Shown: in pieces, positions 17,333 to 26,184 of the stretch
Position numbering within the stretch: the stretch's first letter is position 1
How the letters are laid out: each line of letters begins with the position of its first letter
NCBI RefSeq assembly: GCF_021311115.1
Contig: NZ_JAJTNP010000001.1
Span: 248,001 to 312,000 of the forward strand
Direction: 5' to 3'
Length of the DNA stretch: 64,000 nucleotides
From: Chryseobacterium gwangjuense
Lineage (GTDB): Bacteria > Bacteroidota > Bacteroidia > Flavobacteriales > Weeksellaceae
Made by a program: the position numbers and the translations under genes
Notes under the pieces: generated by a model
What the model was told of the DNA's origin: nothing
Databases searched by the model: none
What the model saw: only the letters and a program-made list of their open reading frames with translations

Positions 17333-18883
17333 ATGTCTAAAAAAATAAAGGATTTCGGAATCGAAAAAACACTGAAAAACTTAGGAATTAAAGAAGAAAA
17401 TAAAGGAACTTCGGTAGGCGGAAAATATTTCGCATCTGGAAAAACTATAGAAAGTTTTTCGCCGGTAGATGGTAATTTGATTGCTAAAATAAAGACTTCC
17501 GGAGAATCTGATTATGACAAGGTGATTGAAACTGCTGAAAAAGCGTTTAAAGAATTCAGATTAATCCCGGCTCCTAAAAGAGGAGAAATCGTAAGACAAT
17601 TGGGTCAGAAATTAAGAGAATACAAAGATGATCTTGGAAAACTGGTTTCTTATGAAATGGGTAAATCTTTACAAGAAGGTTTAGGAGAAGTTCAGGAAAT
17701 GATCGATATCTGCGACTTTGCAGTAGGAGTTTCAAGACAGCTTCACGGATATACCATGCATTCGGAAAGACCGGGTCACAGAATGTACGAACAATATCAC
17801 CCGCTTGGAATTGTGGGAATTATTACGGCTTTCAACTTTCCGGTAGCAGTGTGGTCTTGGAATACAGCTTTAGCATGGATTTGCGGTAACGTTACGATCT
17901 GGAAACCTTCAGAGAAAACGCCACTTTGTGCGATTGCATGTCAAAATATAATGAATGAAGTTCTGAAAGAGAATAACCTTCCGGAAGGAATTTCAAGTGT
18001 ATTGGTTGCAGATCATGAGATCGGACAAAAATTAGTGGATGATAAAAGAGTTTCTTTGATTTCTTTCACAGGTTCTACAAGAGTAGGAAGAATGGTTTCT
18101 ACAAACGTTGCTCAAAGATTTGGAAAATCTATTCTAGAATTAGGAGGAAACAATGCCATTATTATTTCTAAAGATGCAGACATCGATATGTCGATCATCG
18201 GAGCTGTTTTCGGAGCGGTTGGAACAGCTGGTCAAAGATGTACTTCTACAAGAAGATTGATCATTCACGAAAACGTGTATGATGAAGTTAAAAACAGATT
18301 GGTAAAAGCTTACGGACAATTAAAAATTGGAAATCCATTGGATGAAAACAATCATGTTGGACCGCTTATCGATACAGATGCGGCAAATATGTATGAAGAA
18401 GCCATTAAAAAAGGGAAAAAAGAAGGAGCGAAATTCATTGTTGAAGGTGAAGTTTTAAAAGGAAAAGGATACGAATCTGGTTGCTACGTAAAACCTTGTA
18501 TCGCTGAAGTTAAAAACTCTTATGAAATTGTTCAGCATGAGACTTTTGCACCGATTTTATATTTAATTAAGTACAAAACTTTAGACGAAGCAATCGCTAT
18601 TCAGAATGATGTTCCTCAAGGATTATCATCTGCGATCATGACACAAAACCTAAGAGAAGCAGAATTATTCCTTTCTCAAGCAGGTTCTGACTGTGGTATT
18701 GCCAACGTAAATATCGGAACATCGGGTGCTGAAATCGGCGGTGCTTTCGGTGGAGAAAAAGAAACTGGAGGCGGAAGAGAATCCGGTTCAGACGTTTGGA
18801 AATACTATATGAGAAGACAAACCAACACTATAAATTACACCACACAACTTCCTTTAGCACAAGGAATTAAATTCGATTTATAA
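17333..18883 (+). CDS. pcd: Piperideine-6-carboxylate / 2-aminoadipate semialdehyde dehydrogenase
   Basis: Oxidises L-2-aminoadipate 6-semialdehyde (in equilibrium with piperideine-6-carboxylate) to L-2-aminoadipate with NAD(P). The 516-residue cytosolic enzyme belongs to the ALDH7/antiquitin group, shown by SERPGHRMYEQYHPLGIVG and ITAFNFPVAVWSWNTALAW. The catalytic cysteine lies in GQRCTSTRR (about residue 303) and the general-base glutamate in LELGGNNA. The next gene is lysine 6-aminotransferase, which makes its substrate. The same lat/pcd pair is known from Flavobacterium lutescens. The specific substrate call rests mainly on this neighbour and the ALDH7 signature. Confidence 0.9.
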   Translation: MSKKIKDFGIEKTLKNLGIKEENKGTSVGGKYFASGKTIESFSPVDGNLIAKIKTSGESDYDKVIETAEKAFKEFRLIPAPKRGEIVRQLGQKLREYKDDLGKLVSYEMGKSLQEGLGEVQEMIDICDFAVGVSRQLHGYTMHSERPGHRMYEQYHPLGIVGIITAFNFPVAVWSWNTALAWICGNVTIWKPSEKTPLCAIACQNIMNEVLKENNLPEGISSVLVADHEIGQKLVDDKRVSLISFTGSTRVGRMVSTNVAQRFGKSILELGGNNAIIISKDADIDMSIIGAVFGAVGTAGQRCTSTRRLIIHENVYDEVKNRLVKAYGQLKIGNPLDENNHVGPLIDTDAANMYEEAIKKGKKEGAKFIVEGEVLKGKGYESGCYVKPCIAEVKNSYEIVQHETFAPILYLIKYKTLDEAIAIQNDVPQGLSSAIMTQNLREAELFLSQAGSDCGIANVNIGTSGAEIGGAFGGEKETGGGRESGSDVWKYYMRRQTNTINYTTQLPLAQGIKFDL

Positions 18884-18906
18884 AAATAAATTTAACCATT
18901 TAAGTT

Positions 18907-18968
18907 ATGTAAAGATTTAAAAGTTTATAGCAAAGTCTTTTAATTTTTAAATCTTTACCTCTTTACAT
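18907..18968. repeat. Intergenic inverted repeat between pcd and lat
   Basis: GTAAAGATTTAAA (18909-18921) pairs perfectly with TTTAAATCTTTAC (18946-18958). A second partial copy of the right arm, TCTTTACAT (18960-18968), can pair with ATGTAAAGA (18907-18915). It lacks a T run, so it is not a simple terminator. The same left-arm / doubled-right-arm plan occurs at 26124-26176. Confidence 0.6.
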
Positions 18969-18978
18969 CACATACAAT

Positions 18979-20307
18979 ATGGAACACACAACAATTGATA
19001 TACAAGCAAATAAAGTAAAAGAAACCGTAGGAAGACACGTTTTGGCAGACGGCTTTGATTTCGTAATGGATATTGAAAAATCTCACGGATCATGGCTGTA
19101 TGATAAGCTTACCAATAGAGAATATTTAGATATGTTTTCAATGTTCGCTTCAGCTTCTGTAGGGTATAATCACCCTTACATTGTTGAAAAATCGGCATGG
19201 TTAGGAAAAATGGCGGTGAATAAACCAACATTGGCAGACGTATACTCAGAAGAATATGCTCATTTTTTAGAAGTTTTCGAAAGAGTAGTCATTCCCGAAG
19301 AATTGCAATATGCTTTCTTTATTGAAGGTGGAACTTTAGGGGTTGAAAATGCAATGAAAGCATGTTTTGACTGGAAAACAAGAAAGAATTTTGAAAAAGG
19401 TCTTGATATTGAAGCAGGAATCTGCATCCATTTCAGACAGGCATTTCATGGAAGAAGCGGGTATACATTAAGCTTAACGAATACTTCAGATCCAAGAAAA
19501 TATCAATATTTCCCGATGTTTAACTGGCCTAGAATTCTTAATCCTAAATTAACGTTCCCGATAACGGAAGAAAATTTAGAAGAAACAATCCAAAATGAAA
19601 AATTGGCCCTTATTCAGATTGAAGAAGCGATTCTGATGAATCCTGATAAAGTGGCATGCATCATTATTGAACCTATTCAGGCTGAAGGAGGAGATAATCA
19701 TTTCAGAGACGAATTTTTAGTAGGATTAAGAAAAATCTGTGATGACAATGAAATCTTATTGATTTTTGATGAAGTGCAGACCGGAATCGGAATTACAGGA
19801 AAAATGTGGGCTTTCCAGCATTTTACAGCAAAACCGGACATTATTTCTTTTGGTAAGAAAGCACAGGTTTGCGGAGTGTTGGCGAATAAAGAAAAGTTTG
19901 ACGAAATTTCAAACAATGTGTTCAGAGAAAGTTCAAGAATCAATTCTACGTTTGGAGGTAACTTTATTGATATGCTTCGTTTTCAGTTGGTAATGGAAAT
20001 TATTGAAAAAGAAAATCTGGTAGAAAATGCAAGAGTGGTAGGAGATTATTTACTGGAAGAATTGAAAAAACTAGCCGAAAAATATCCTGAAAAACTATCC
20101 AATGCAAGAGGTAGAGGATTGATGTGTGCTATTGATCTTCCTACTCCTCAGCTAAGAGATGTATTAAGAGACGAATTATGGAACGACGGAATGATCATTC
20201 TTTCTTGTGGAGATCAGTCGCTTCGTTTCAGACCTCACTTAAATGTTACGAAAGAAGAAATCAAGCTTGCCATAGACAAAATCGAGAATAACCTTAACAA
20301 AATTTAA
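18979..20307 (+). CDS. lat: L-lysine 6-aminotransferase
   Basis: A PLP enzyme moving the epsilon-amino group of L-lysine to 2-oxoglutarate, giving 2-aminoadipate 6-semialdehyde. The 442-residue protein is a class III aminotransferase. Family features are MFSMFASASVGYNHPYIV, FIEGGTLGVENAMKACFDWK, HFRQAFHGRSGYTLSLTNT and FDEVQTGIGITGKMWA. The PLP lysine is one of the pair at 293-294 in SFGKKAQVCGV, as in LAT enzymes. It follows pcd after a 95-base spacer with an inverted repeat. Together they convert lysine to 2-aminoadipate. The length is normal for the family. Confidence 0.92.
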   Translation: MEHTTIDIQANKVKETVGRHVLADGFDFVMDIEKSHGSWLYDKLTNREYLDMFSMFASASVGYNHPYIVEKSAWLGKMAVNKPTLADVYSEEYAHFLEVFERVVIPEELQYAFFIEGGTLGVENAMKACFDWKTRKNFEKGLDIEAGICIHFRQAFHGRSGYTLSLTNTSDPRKYQYFPMFNWPRILNPKLTFPITEENLEETIQNEKLALIQIEEAILMNPDKVACIIIEPIQAEGGDNHFRDEFLVGLRKICDDNEILLIFDEVQTGIGITGKMWAFQHFTAKPDIISFGKKAQVCGVLANKEKFDEISNNVFRESSRINSTFGGNFIDMLRFQLVMEIIEKENLVENARVVGDYLLEELKKLAEKYPEKLSNARGRGLMCAIDLPTPQLRDVLRDELWNDGMIILSCGDQSLRFRPHLNVTKEEIKLAIDKIENNLNKI

Positions 20308-20356
20308 AACCTCAATTTGTAATTTCAAAATAAATGTCATATATTTAGATACTCAA

Positions 20357-20599
20357 ATGGAACAGAATATGGAAAGAAGCACAAGAGTATCAGTTTTTGA
20401 AAGTGATATACACACAGAAATTCAATTGATCAAATCTAAGTTAGATGATGCGCAGATTACAAATGCGGTAGAAAACAATTACATGACTTTCACAACTACG
20501 CCTACAGCGACTTCGTTGAAAGTAATGGTAGATTTGCAAGATGAGAAGAAAGCATTTGAAATCATAGATGCTTATCTTCAACAAAGTGAAAATCAATAA
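20357..20599 (+). CDS. DUF2007 family small protein
   Basis: An 80-residue soluble protein with the pattern of DUF2007 (putative signal-transducing) proteins: an N-terminal strand (RVSVFESDIHTEIQLIKSKLDDAQI), a central variable loop, and a C-terminal strand/helix (LKVMVDLQDEKKAFEIIDAYL). Function is unknown. It follows lat by 49 bases and is closed by its own terminator, so it may be the last gene of the pcd-lat unit. An internal ATG at codon 5 is an alternative start. Confidence 0.65.
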   Translation: MEQNMERSTRVSVFESDIHTEIQLIKSKLDDAQITNAVENNYMTFTTTPTATSLKVMVDLQDEKKAFEIIDAYLQQSENQ

Positions 20600-20633
20600 A
20601 AACAATTTCATAATTTTAAATTTTACTACTTCG

Positions 20634-20671
20634 AACCGAAAATTAATTACAATTAGTTTTCGGTTTTTTAA
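20634..20671 (+). terminator. Terminator after the DUF2007 gene
   Basis: AACCGAAAA (20634-20642) pairs with TTTTCGGTT (20657-20665), with further A-T pairs inside, followed by a T run. Confidence 0.8.
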
Positions 20672-20689
20672 TTCAAATTTTTCACAGCA

Positions 20690-21202
20690 ATGAATTCAGA
20701 AATTAAACTAAGAAAGGCAGAAATTGAAGACAGAGACATTATCTGGAATATTTTGCAACAGGCCATTGAAAGAAGAAGACAGGACGGAAGTACGCAATGG
20801 CAACAAGGTTACCCTAATTTGGATACTGTAGAAAGTGATATTGCAAAAGGTTTTGGATATGTAATGACAGTAGATGAAGAAATTGCAGTATATACTGCAC
20901 TAATCCTTAATGACGAGCCGGCTTACAGTACCATAGAAGGAGAGTGGCTGAGCAATGGGGAATTCGTTGTTGTACACAGAGTAGCAGTGGATGAAAAATT
21001 TGCAGGTCAGGGAATGGTGAAAAAATTATTTGATCATATCGAAGATTTTACAAAAAACAATGGCATTCAGAGTGTTAAAGTAGACACAAACTTTGACAAT
21101 ATTGCCATGTTAAAGATTCTTGAAAGGAAAGGATATACATACTGCGGAGAAGTTTTTCTGGCCGGCGGAATGAGAAAGGCTTTTGAGAAGATTATAATTT
21201 AA
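20690..21202 (+). CDS. GNAT family N-acetyltransferase
   Basis: A 170-residue soluble enzyme of the GNAT fold that transfers an acyl group from acyl-CoA to an unknown amine. The acyl-CoA binding region is VVHRVAVDEKFAGQGMVKKLFDHI (about 95-118; Q/R-x-x-G-x-A degenerate to AGQGMV), followed by GIQSVKVDTNFDNIAMLKILERKGYTYCG, the usual motif B region. It stands alone between two terminators. The substrate cannot be predicted. Confidence 0.85.
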   Translation: MNSEIKLRKAEIEDRDIIWNILQQAIERRRQDGSTQWQQGYPNLDTVESDIAKGFGYVMTVDEEIAVYTALILNDEPAYSTIEGEWLSNGEFVVVHRVAVDEKFAGQGMVKKLFDHIEDFTKNNGIQSVKVDTNFDNIAMLKILERKGYTYCGEVFLAGGMRKAFEKIII

Positions 21203-21239
21203 GCAAAAAGTTAAATCAACTTTCATTGAATTTTTAAAA

Positions 21240-21270
21240 GACCCAATATTGAGAAACTCTATTGGGTTTG
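21240..21270 (+). terminator. Terminator after the GNAT gene
   Basis: ACCCAATA (21241-21248) pairs with TATTGGGT (21260-21267), followed by a short T-rich stretch. The T run is weak. Confidence 0.6.
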
Positions 21271-21275
21271 TTCGT

Positions 21276-21302
21276 TTAGTTCTGAACTAATTTTTACATT
21301 TG
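21276..21302 (+). promoter_or_regulatory. Promoter with palindromic operator of the RND efflux operon
   Basis: A perfect -7 box TACATTTG lies at 21295-21302, 16 bases before the regulator ATG. Directly upstream, TTAGTTC-T-GAACTAA (21276-21290) is a perfect palindrome with 7-base arms, between the -33 and -7 positions. A bound dimer there would block polymerase, the normal arrangement for an autorepressing MarR-like protein. Confidence 0.65.
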
Positions 21303-21318
21303 TTCAAATTTATATACC

Positions 21319-21774
21319 ATGCATAAGAGTATAGAAATTGATGAAAAGATTTTTCAGGATGCTGTAAAGTTCTACGGCACCATTTTCAATGTACCTCCAT
21401 TAGCTTCCAAAATTTATGCCTATCTGCTTTTCGATTATGATAAAGTGGGGATTACTTTTGACGAGTTTGTGGAAGTTCTTTCTGCAAGCAAAAGTTCGGT
21501 TTCTACAAGTATTTCTTTATTACTGAAAGCCCAGCTTATTGTGGATCATAATAAAATGGATGAACGAAAACGATATTTTTTCATCAATGATGAATATAAG
21601 AAGATAAGATTTGAAAAAATAGTTCAAAAGATGCAAGACGAATTAAAACTACTAGATGACTTAGATCAATTTAAAAAAAATCATGACGATGGGTACAACG
21701 AAAAAATGGAAGTTTACAAAGCTCTATTAAACAAAAACATACTTAATATTCAGGAATCACTTAATAAACTATAA
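21319..21774 (+). CDS. GbsR/MarR-family transcriptional regulator of the efflux operon
   Basis: A 151-residue cytosolic winged-helix protein. It has the GbsR-like pattern: helix KFYGTIFNVPPLASKIYAYLL, a recognition region FDEFVEVLSASKSSVSTSISLLLKAQLI (about 52-80), a wing (KMDERKRYFFINDEY) and a C-terminal dimerisation helix. It is the first gene of the RND operon, one base before the adaptor gene, and a palindrome overlaps the promoter. It is therefore the probable local repressor, released by a pump substrate. The ligand is unknown. Confidence 0.8.
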   Translation: MHKSIEIDEKIFQDAVKFYGTIFNVPPLASKIYAYLLFDYDKVGITFDEFVEVLSASKSSVSTSISLLLKAQLIVDHNKMDERKRYFFINDEYKKIRFEKIVQKMQDELKLLDDLDQFKKNHDDGYNEKMEVYKALLNKNILNIQESLNKL

Positions 21775-21775
21775 A

Positions 21776-22960
21776 ATGAACAGTAAACTAGTTATACTTT
21801 CTATTGCGGCGCTTTCACTCACAGCCTGCAAAAAAGAAGCTCCGAAGCAGGATGGTGCAAAACCATATCCTGTTGTGAATGTGGAGGTAAAAAATATAGT
21901 CGGCTATCAAACATTTCCGGCTACCATCCAAGGTAGAGTAAACAATGATGTTCGCGCTAAAATACAGGGATACATTACACAGGTTTTGGTAGATGAAGGA
22001 CAGCATGTTACTAAAGGACAGCCTTTATTCCGTCTTGAAACCAATATCTTGAGCGAAAATGCAGCTGCTTCAAAAGCAGGAATCGGAGCAGCAGAATCTA
22101 ATATTGCAGCAGCTCAGGCTTCAGTAAATGCAGCTCAGGTTGAAGTGAACAAACTCAAACCGCTTGTTCAGAAAAATATCATCAGTAATGTTCAGTTACA
22201 AACCGCTCAAGCAAATTTAGCTCAGGCTCAAGCCCAATTGCAACAAGCCAATGCAGCAAAAAGACAAGCAGTTGCCAATTATAAAGGAGTAGAAGCCAAT
22301 ATCGAATATTCTGTTATTCGTGCTCCTATTTCAGGAGTAATCGGGAAGCTTCCTTTGAAAGTAGGAAGTTTGGTAGGACCAACAGATCAAACCCCTTTGA
22401 CTACGATTTCAGATACTTCAGAGATTTATGCTTACTTTTCAATGAATGAAAAAGAATATTTTGATTTCCTTGAAAAATCTCCGGGAGCTTCAATGCCTGA
22501 AAAAATAAAAAACCTTCCGATGGTTGAATTGCAACTGGCAAACGGAAGCCTTTATCCTGAAAAAGGTAAAATTGAGGCTATTACAGGACAAATTGACCCA
22601 ACAACAGGAACAATCCAGTTCAGAGTAAGCTTTAGCAATGCTCAAAAACTATTGAGTAACGGGAACAGCGGAACAATCAGATTACCAAAAGCATATGACA
22701 ACGTTTTAGTTGTTCCGGAAAGTGCTACTTACGAACAACAAGGTATTGTTTACGTTTACAAAGTAGAAAAAGACACTGCTAAAAATGCTGTTGTTGAAGT
22801 TATTGACAGAATCGACAATATGGCTTTAATTAAATCAGGAGTCAATAAAGATGAAACAATCATTGCAGCTGGAATTGGAGGTTTAAAACCGGGAACAGCA
22901 GTAATTAAAAAACCTGTGAAAATGGATAGTCTTGTTCAATCAATAAAACCGAAATTCTAA
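21776..22960 (+). CDS. RND efflux periplasmic adaptor (AcrA/MexA-like)
   Basis: A 394-residue membrane-fusion lipoprotein linking the inner-membrane pump to the outer-membrane channel. A signal peptide ends in the lipobox LTAC (Cys about 18). Order: lipoyl-type half domain (about 45-85), a long alanine/glutamine-rich coiled hairpin (about 85-170, AAQASVNAAQVEV and AQAQAQLQQANAAKRQ), the second lipoyl half, beta-barrel (IRAPISGVIGKL onward) and membrane-proximal domain. The start is one base after the regulator stop, and the pump gene follows after one base. Length is typical. Confidence 0.9.
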   Translation: MNSKLVILSIAALSLTACKKEAPKQDGAKPYPVVNVEVKNIVGYQTFPATIQGRVNNDVRAKIQGYITQVLVDEGQHVTKGQPLFRLETNILSENAAASKAGIGAAESNIAAAQASVNAAQVEVNKLKPLVQKNIISNVQLQTAQANLAQAQAQLQQANAAKRQAVANYKGVEANIEYSVIRAPISGVIGKLPLKVGSLVGPTDQTPLTTISDTSEIYAYFSMNEKEYFDFLEKSPGASMPEKIKNLPMVELQLANGSLYPEKGKIEAITGQIDPTTGTIQFRVSFSNAQKLLSNGNSGTIRLPKAYDNVLVVPESATYEQQGIVYVYKVEKDTAKNAVVEVIDRIDNMALIKSGVNKDETIIAAGIGGLKPGTAVIKKPVKMDSLVQSIKPKF

Positions 22961-22961
22961 G

Positions 22962-25900
22962 ATGATTAAAAATTTTATAAACAGACCGGTTTTATCCACT
23001 GTAATCTCAATTTTGATTGTGATTCTCGGTGTTTTAGGACTTGTCTCGTTGCCGGTTACACAGTATCCCGACATTGCTCCGCCTACCGTAAGTGTTACGG
23101 CAAACTATACAGGAGCCAATGCAGAAACTGTAATGAAAAGTGTTGTTGTACCCTTGGAAGAACAGATCAACGGGGTAGAAGGAATGGACTATATTACCTC
23201 TTCTGCAGGAAATGACGGTTCTGCCAATATTCAGGTTTTCTTTAAACAAGGAATTGACCCGGATATTGCTGCGGTGAACGTACAAAACCGTGTAGCGAGA
23301 GCCACTCCGTTATTACCAAGTGAGGTTACACGTTCCGGGGTGGTTACCCAAAAACAACAGACGAGTGCATTGATGTATATGTCTTTCTATTCTGAAAACA
23401 AGGATTTGAATGACGTATATCTTCAAAACTTCTTGAATATCAATATCATTCCGAATTTAAAAAGGATTAATGGAGTAGGAGACGCCAACGTTTTCGGAGG
23501 GAAAAACTACTCTATGAGAATCTGGCTTGATCCTGCTAAAATGGCGGCTTACAGCCTTACACCAAATGATGTTACTACGGCAATCAATGAACAGAGTAGA
23601 GAAGCTGCAGCGGGTTCTATCGGACAAAACAGTGGAAGTTCTTTTGAATACATTATTAAATATGTCGGAAAATTCAACGATAAAGAACAGTACGATAATA
23701 TCATTATTAAATCTCTTCCGGACGGACAAAATTTAATGCTGAAAGATGTTGCAAAAGTAGAATTGGCAGGTCAGTCTTACACTGGAATTGGGGAAAATGG
23801 AAACAATCCGTCCATCAGTATGGGGATTTTCCAAACGCCAGGTTCTAATGCACAGGAGATTATTCAGAACATTAAAACTTACTTAAAATCAGCAGAAAGT
23901 AGTTTCCCACAAGGAATTAAATACACCTATAACTTCGATACCAACGAATTTCTTGAAGCATCAATCGAAAAGGTGGTTCATACCTTAATCGAGGCATTTA
24001 TTCTGGTATTCATTGTAGTGTATATTTTCCTTCAGGATTTCAGATCTACCCTAATTCCGGCCATTGCAGTTCCGGTTTCTATTGTGGGGGCATTTTTCTT
24101 CCTGAATTTATTTGGATATTCACTCAACTTATTAACGCTTTTTGCTTTAGTTTTAGCCATCGGTATTGTGGTAGATGACGCCATCGTCGTCGTCGAGGCA
24201 GTACATGCTAAAATGGAGCATGGGATTTCTGATGCCAAAAAAGCAACAGTAGAAGCCATGGATGAAATTACAGGAGCGATCATTTCAATTACTTTGGTAA
24301 TGGCTGCCGTATTTATTCCGGTAACGTTTATTACAGGACCTACAGGAGTTTTCTACCAACAGTTTGGTATTACCTTGATTGTGGCGATTATTATTTCTGC
24401 TGTAAACGCATTGACATTAAGCCCCGTTTTATGTTCATTATTCCTAAAACCACATGCGGCGCATCATGAAGAATATCAAAAAATGAACATCCTTAATAAG
24501 TTCTTCTATAAATTTAATATAGCTTTTAAAACTGCCACAGAACGATACGGAAAAGGGTTTGTATTTCTATTGAGACACAAATGGGTTACTCTTATCATTT
24601 TTGCAGTTACCGGGGGAATTTTATTCTGGGCAAGTTCTACCATGAAAAAAGGATTTGTACCTACAGAAGACCGAGGAATCATTTTTACAGATGTTCAGCT
24701 TCCACCGGGAGCTTCTATGGAAAGAACCTATAATGCTCTGAAAACACTTCAGGCAAAAGCATTAAAAATACCTGGAGTACAAAACGTAACGATTTCTACC
24801 GGTAGAGGTTTCTTATCAGGAAACGGAAGCAACAACGGTCTTGCTTTTGTTAAATTAAAGCCTTTTGAGGAAAGAAAAAAAGACAATTTAACCTCAGAAG
24901 ACATTACAAAAAAATTATTTGGAATCTCAGGAGCTGTTCCTGATGCTAAAGTTGTGTTTTTCCAGCCTCCAAGTGTACCTGGATTTGGTAATAGTGCAGG
25001 ATTTGAAATGGTGTTGCTTGACAAATCGGGAGGTGCCTATACAGATCTGGATGCTAAAACCAATGAATTTATCGGTAAATTGATGGAAAGACCTGAAATT
25101 GAGTTCGCCCAGACTTCATTCAACACCAAGTATCCTCAATATCAAATGGAAATCAACGTTCCTTTGGCAAAACAACTTGGCGTTTCTGTAAGTGATATCT
25201 TGGCAACAATGCAAGGCTATATCGGAGGAATCTATACGGCTGACTTTACTAAGTATGGAAAACAGTTCAGAGTAATGGTTCAGGCACTTCCTGAAAACAG
25301 ACAAAATGTAAATAATCTTAATCAATTGTATGTAAAAACAGGTTCGGGAGCAATGTCACCAATTTCACAGTTTGTAACATTGGAAAAAGCATACGGACCA
25401 CAATCGGTAAGCCGTTACAACCTATTTACGTCGGTGAAAATCACAGGAGCCAACTCTGCAGGATTCAGTTCCGGAGATGCGATTGGAGCTGTACAACAGG
25501 TTGCCAAAGAAACCCTGAATCAAAATTATGATGTTGAATTTACCGGATTAACCAGAGAGGAATTAAATTCTGGTTCTCAGACCCTTTTGATCTTTGCATT
25601 AAGTTTAGTATTTGTTTACTTTATCCTTTCTGCTCAGTACGAAAGTTATATTCTTCCGTTAATTGTAGTAATTTCCCTACCTCTTGGGGTAATGGGAGCT
25701 TATTTCGGACAAAAAATCATGGGCTTGGAAAATAATATTTATTTCCAGATTGCCTTAATCATGTTGGTCGGATTATTAGCTAAAAATGCCATTTTGATTG
25801 TAGAATTTGCTGTTCAGAGAAGACATCATGGTGAAACGATCGTTATGTCTGCCATTAATGCTGCAAAAGCAAGGTTAAGACCGATTCTAATGACCTCATT

Positions 25901-26108
25901 TGCATTCATCTTCGGTTTATTACCATTAGTTTTAGCAAGCGGAATTGGTGCGGTAGGAAATAGATCGATCGCGACAGGTGCGGCAATAGGATTATTAATA
26001 GGAACCATTTTAGGATTATTCGTAATACCTGTTTTATATGTGATTTTCGAATATCTACAAGAGAAAATTAAACCTATCAAAAAAGAAGAAATCAATTTAG
26101 CAGAATAA
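22962..26108 (+). CDS. RND efflux pump, HAE1 (AcrB-like) family
   Basis: A 1048-residue proton-driven inner-membrane pump for hydrophobic or amphiphilic compounds. It has the AcrB layout: N-terminal helix (INRPVLSTVISILIVILGV), two large periplasmic loops and twelve helices in two repeats. The proton-relay residues are present: Asp405-Asp406 in GIVVDDAIVVVEA and Lys941 in GLLAKNAILIVEFA. Substrate range cannot be predicted. An inverted-repeat spacer separates it from the channel gene. Confidence 0.95.
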   Translation: MIKNFINRPVLSTVISILIVILGVLGLVSLPVTQYPDIAPPTVSVTANYTGANAETVMKSVVVPLEEQINGVEGMDYITSSAGNDGSANIQVFFKQGIDPDIAAVNVQNRVARATPLLPSEVTRSGVVTQKQQTSALMYMSFYSENKDLNDVYLQNFLNINIIPNLKRINGVGDANVFGGKNYSMRIWLDPAKMAAYSLTPNDVTTAINEQSREAAAGSIGQNSGSSFEYIIKYVGKFNDKEQYDNIIIKSLPDGQNLMLKDVAKVELAGQSYTGIGENGNNPSISMGIFQTPGSNAQEIIQNIKTYLKSAESSFPQGIKYTYNFDTNEFLEASIEKVVHTLIEAFILVFIVVYIFLQDFRSTLIPAIAVPVSIVGAFFFLNLFGYSLNLLTLFALVLAIGIVVDDAIVVVEAVHAKMEHGISDAKKATVEAMDEITGAIISITLVMAAVFIPVTFITGPTGVFYQQFGITLIVAIIISAVNALTLSPVLCSLFLKPHAAHHEEYQKMNILNKFFYKFNIAFKTATERYGKGFVFLLRHKWVTLIIFAVTGGILFWASSTMKKGFVPTEDRGIIFTDVQLPPGASMERTYNALKTLQAKALKIPGVQNVTISTGRGFLSGNGSNNGLAFVKLKPFEERKKDNLTSEDITKKLFGISGAVPDAKVVFFQPPSVPGFGNSAGFEMVLLDKSGGAYTDLDAKTNEFIGKLMERPEIEFAQTSFNTKYPQYQMEINVPLAKQLGVSVSDILATMQGYIGGIYTADFTKYGKQFRVMVQALPENRQNVNNLNQLYVKTGSGAMSPISQFVTLEKAYGPQSVSRYNLFTSVKITGANSAGFSSGDAIGAVQQVAKETLNQNYDVEFTGLTREELNSGSQTLLIFALSLVFVYFILSAQYESYILPLIVVISLPLGVMGAYFGQKIMGLENNIYFQIALIMLVGLLAKNAILIVEFAVQRRHHGETIVMSAINAAKARLRPILMTSFAFIFGLLPLVLASGIGAVGNRSIATGAAIGLLIGTILGLFVIPVLYVIFEYLQEKIKPIKKEEINLAE

Positions 26109-26123
26109 ATGTAAAGTTTAGGA

Positions 26124-26176
26124 AATTAGAAGTTAGCCTAAAACTAGCTTCTAACTTCTAAACTCTAACTTCTAAT
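26124..26176. repeat. Intergenic inverted repeat between pump and channel genes
   Basis: AATTAGAAGTTAG (26124-26136) pairs over 11 bases with CTAACTTCTAA (26151-26161) and over all 13 with CTAACTTCTAATT (26164-26176). The right arm is thus present twice, giving two mutually exclusive hairpins just upstream of the channel gene. There is no T run. Confidence 0.65.
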
Positions 26177-26184
26177 TACAAAAA

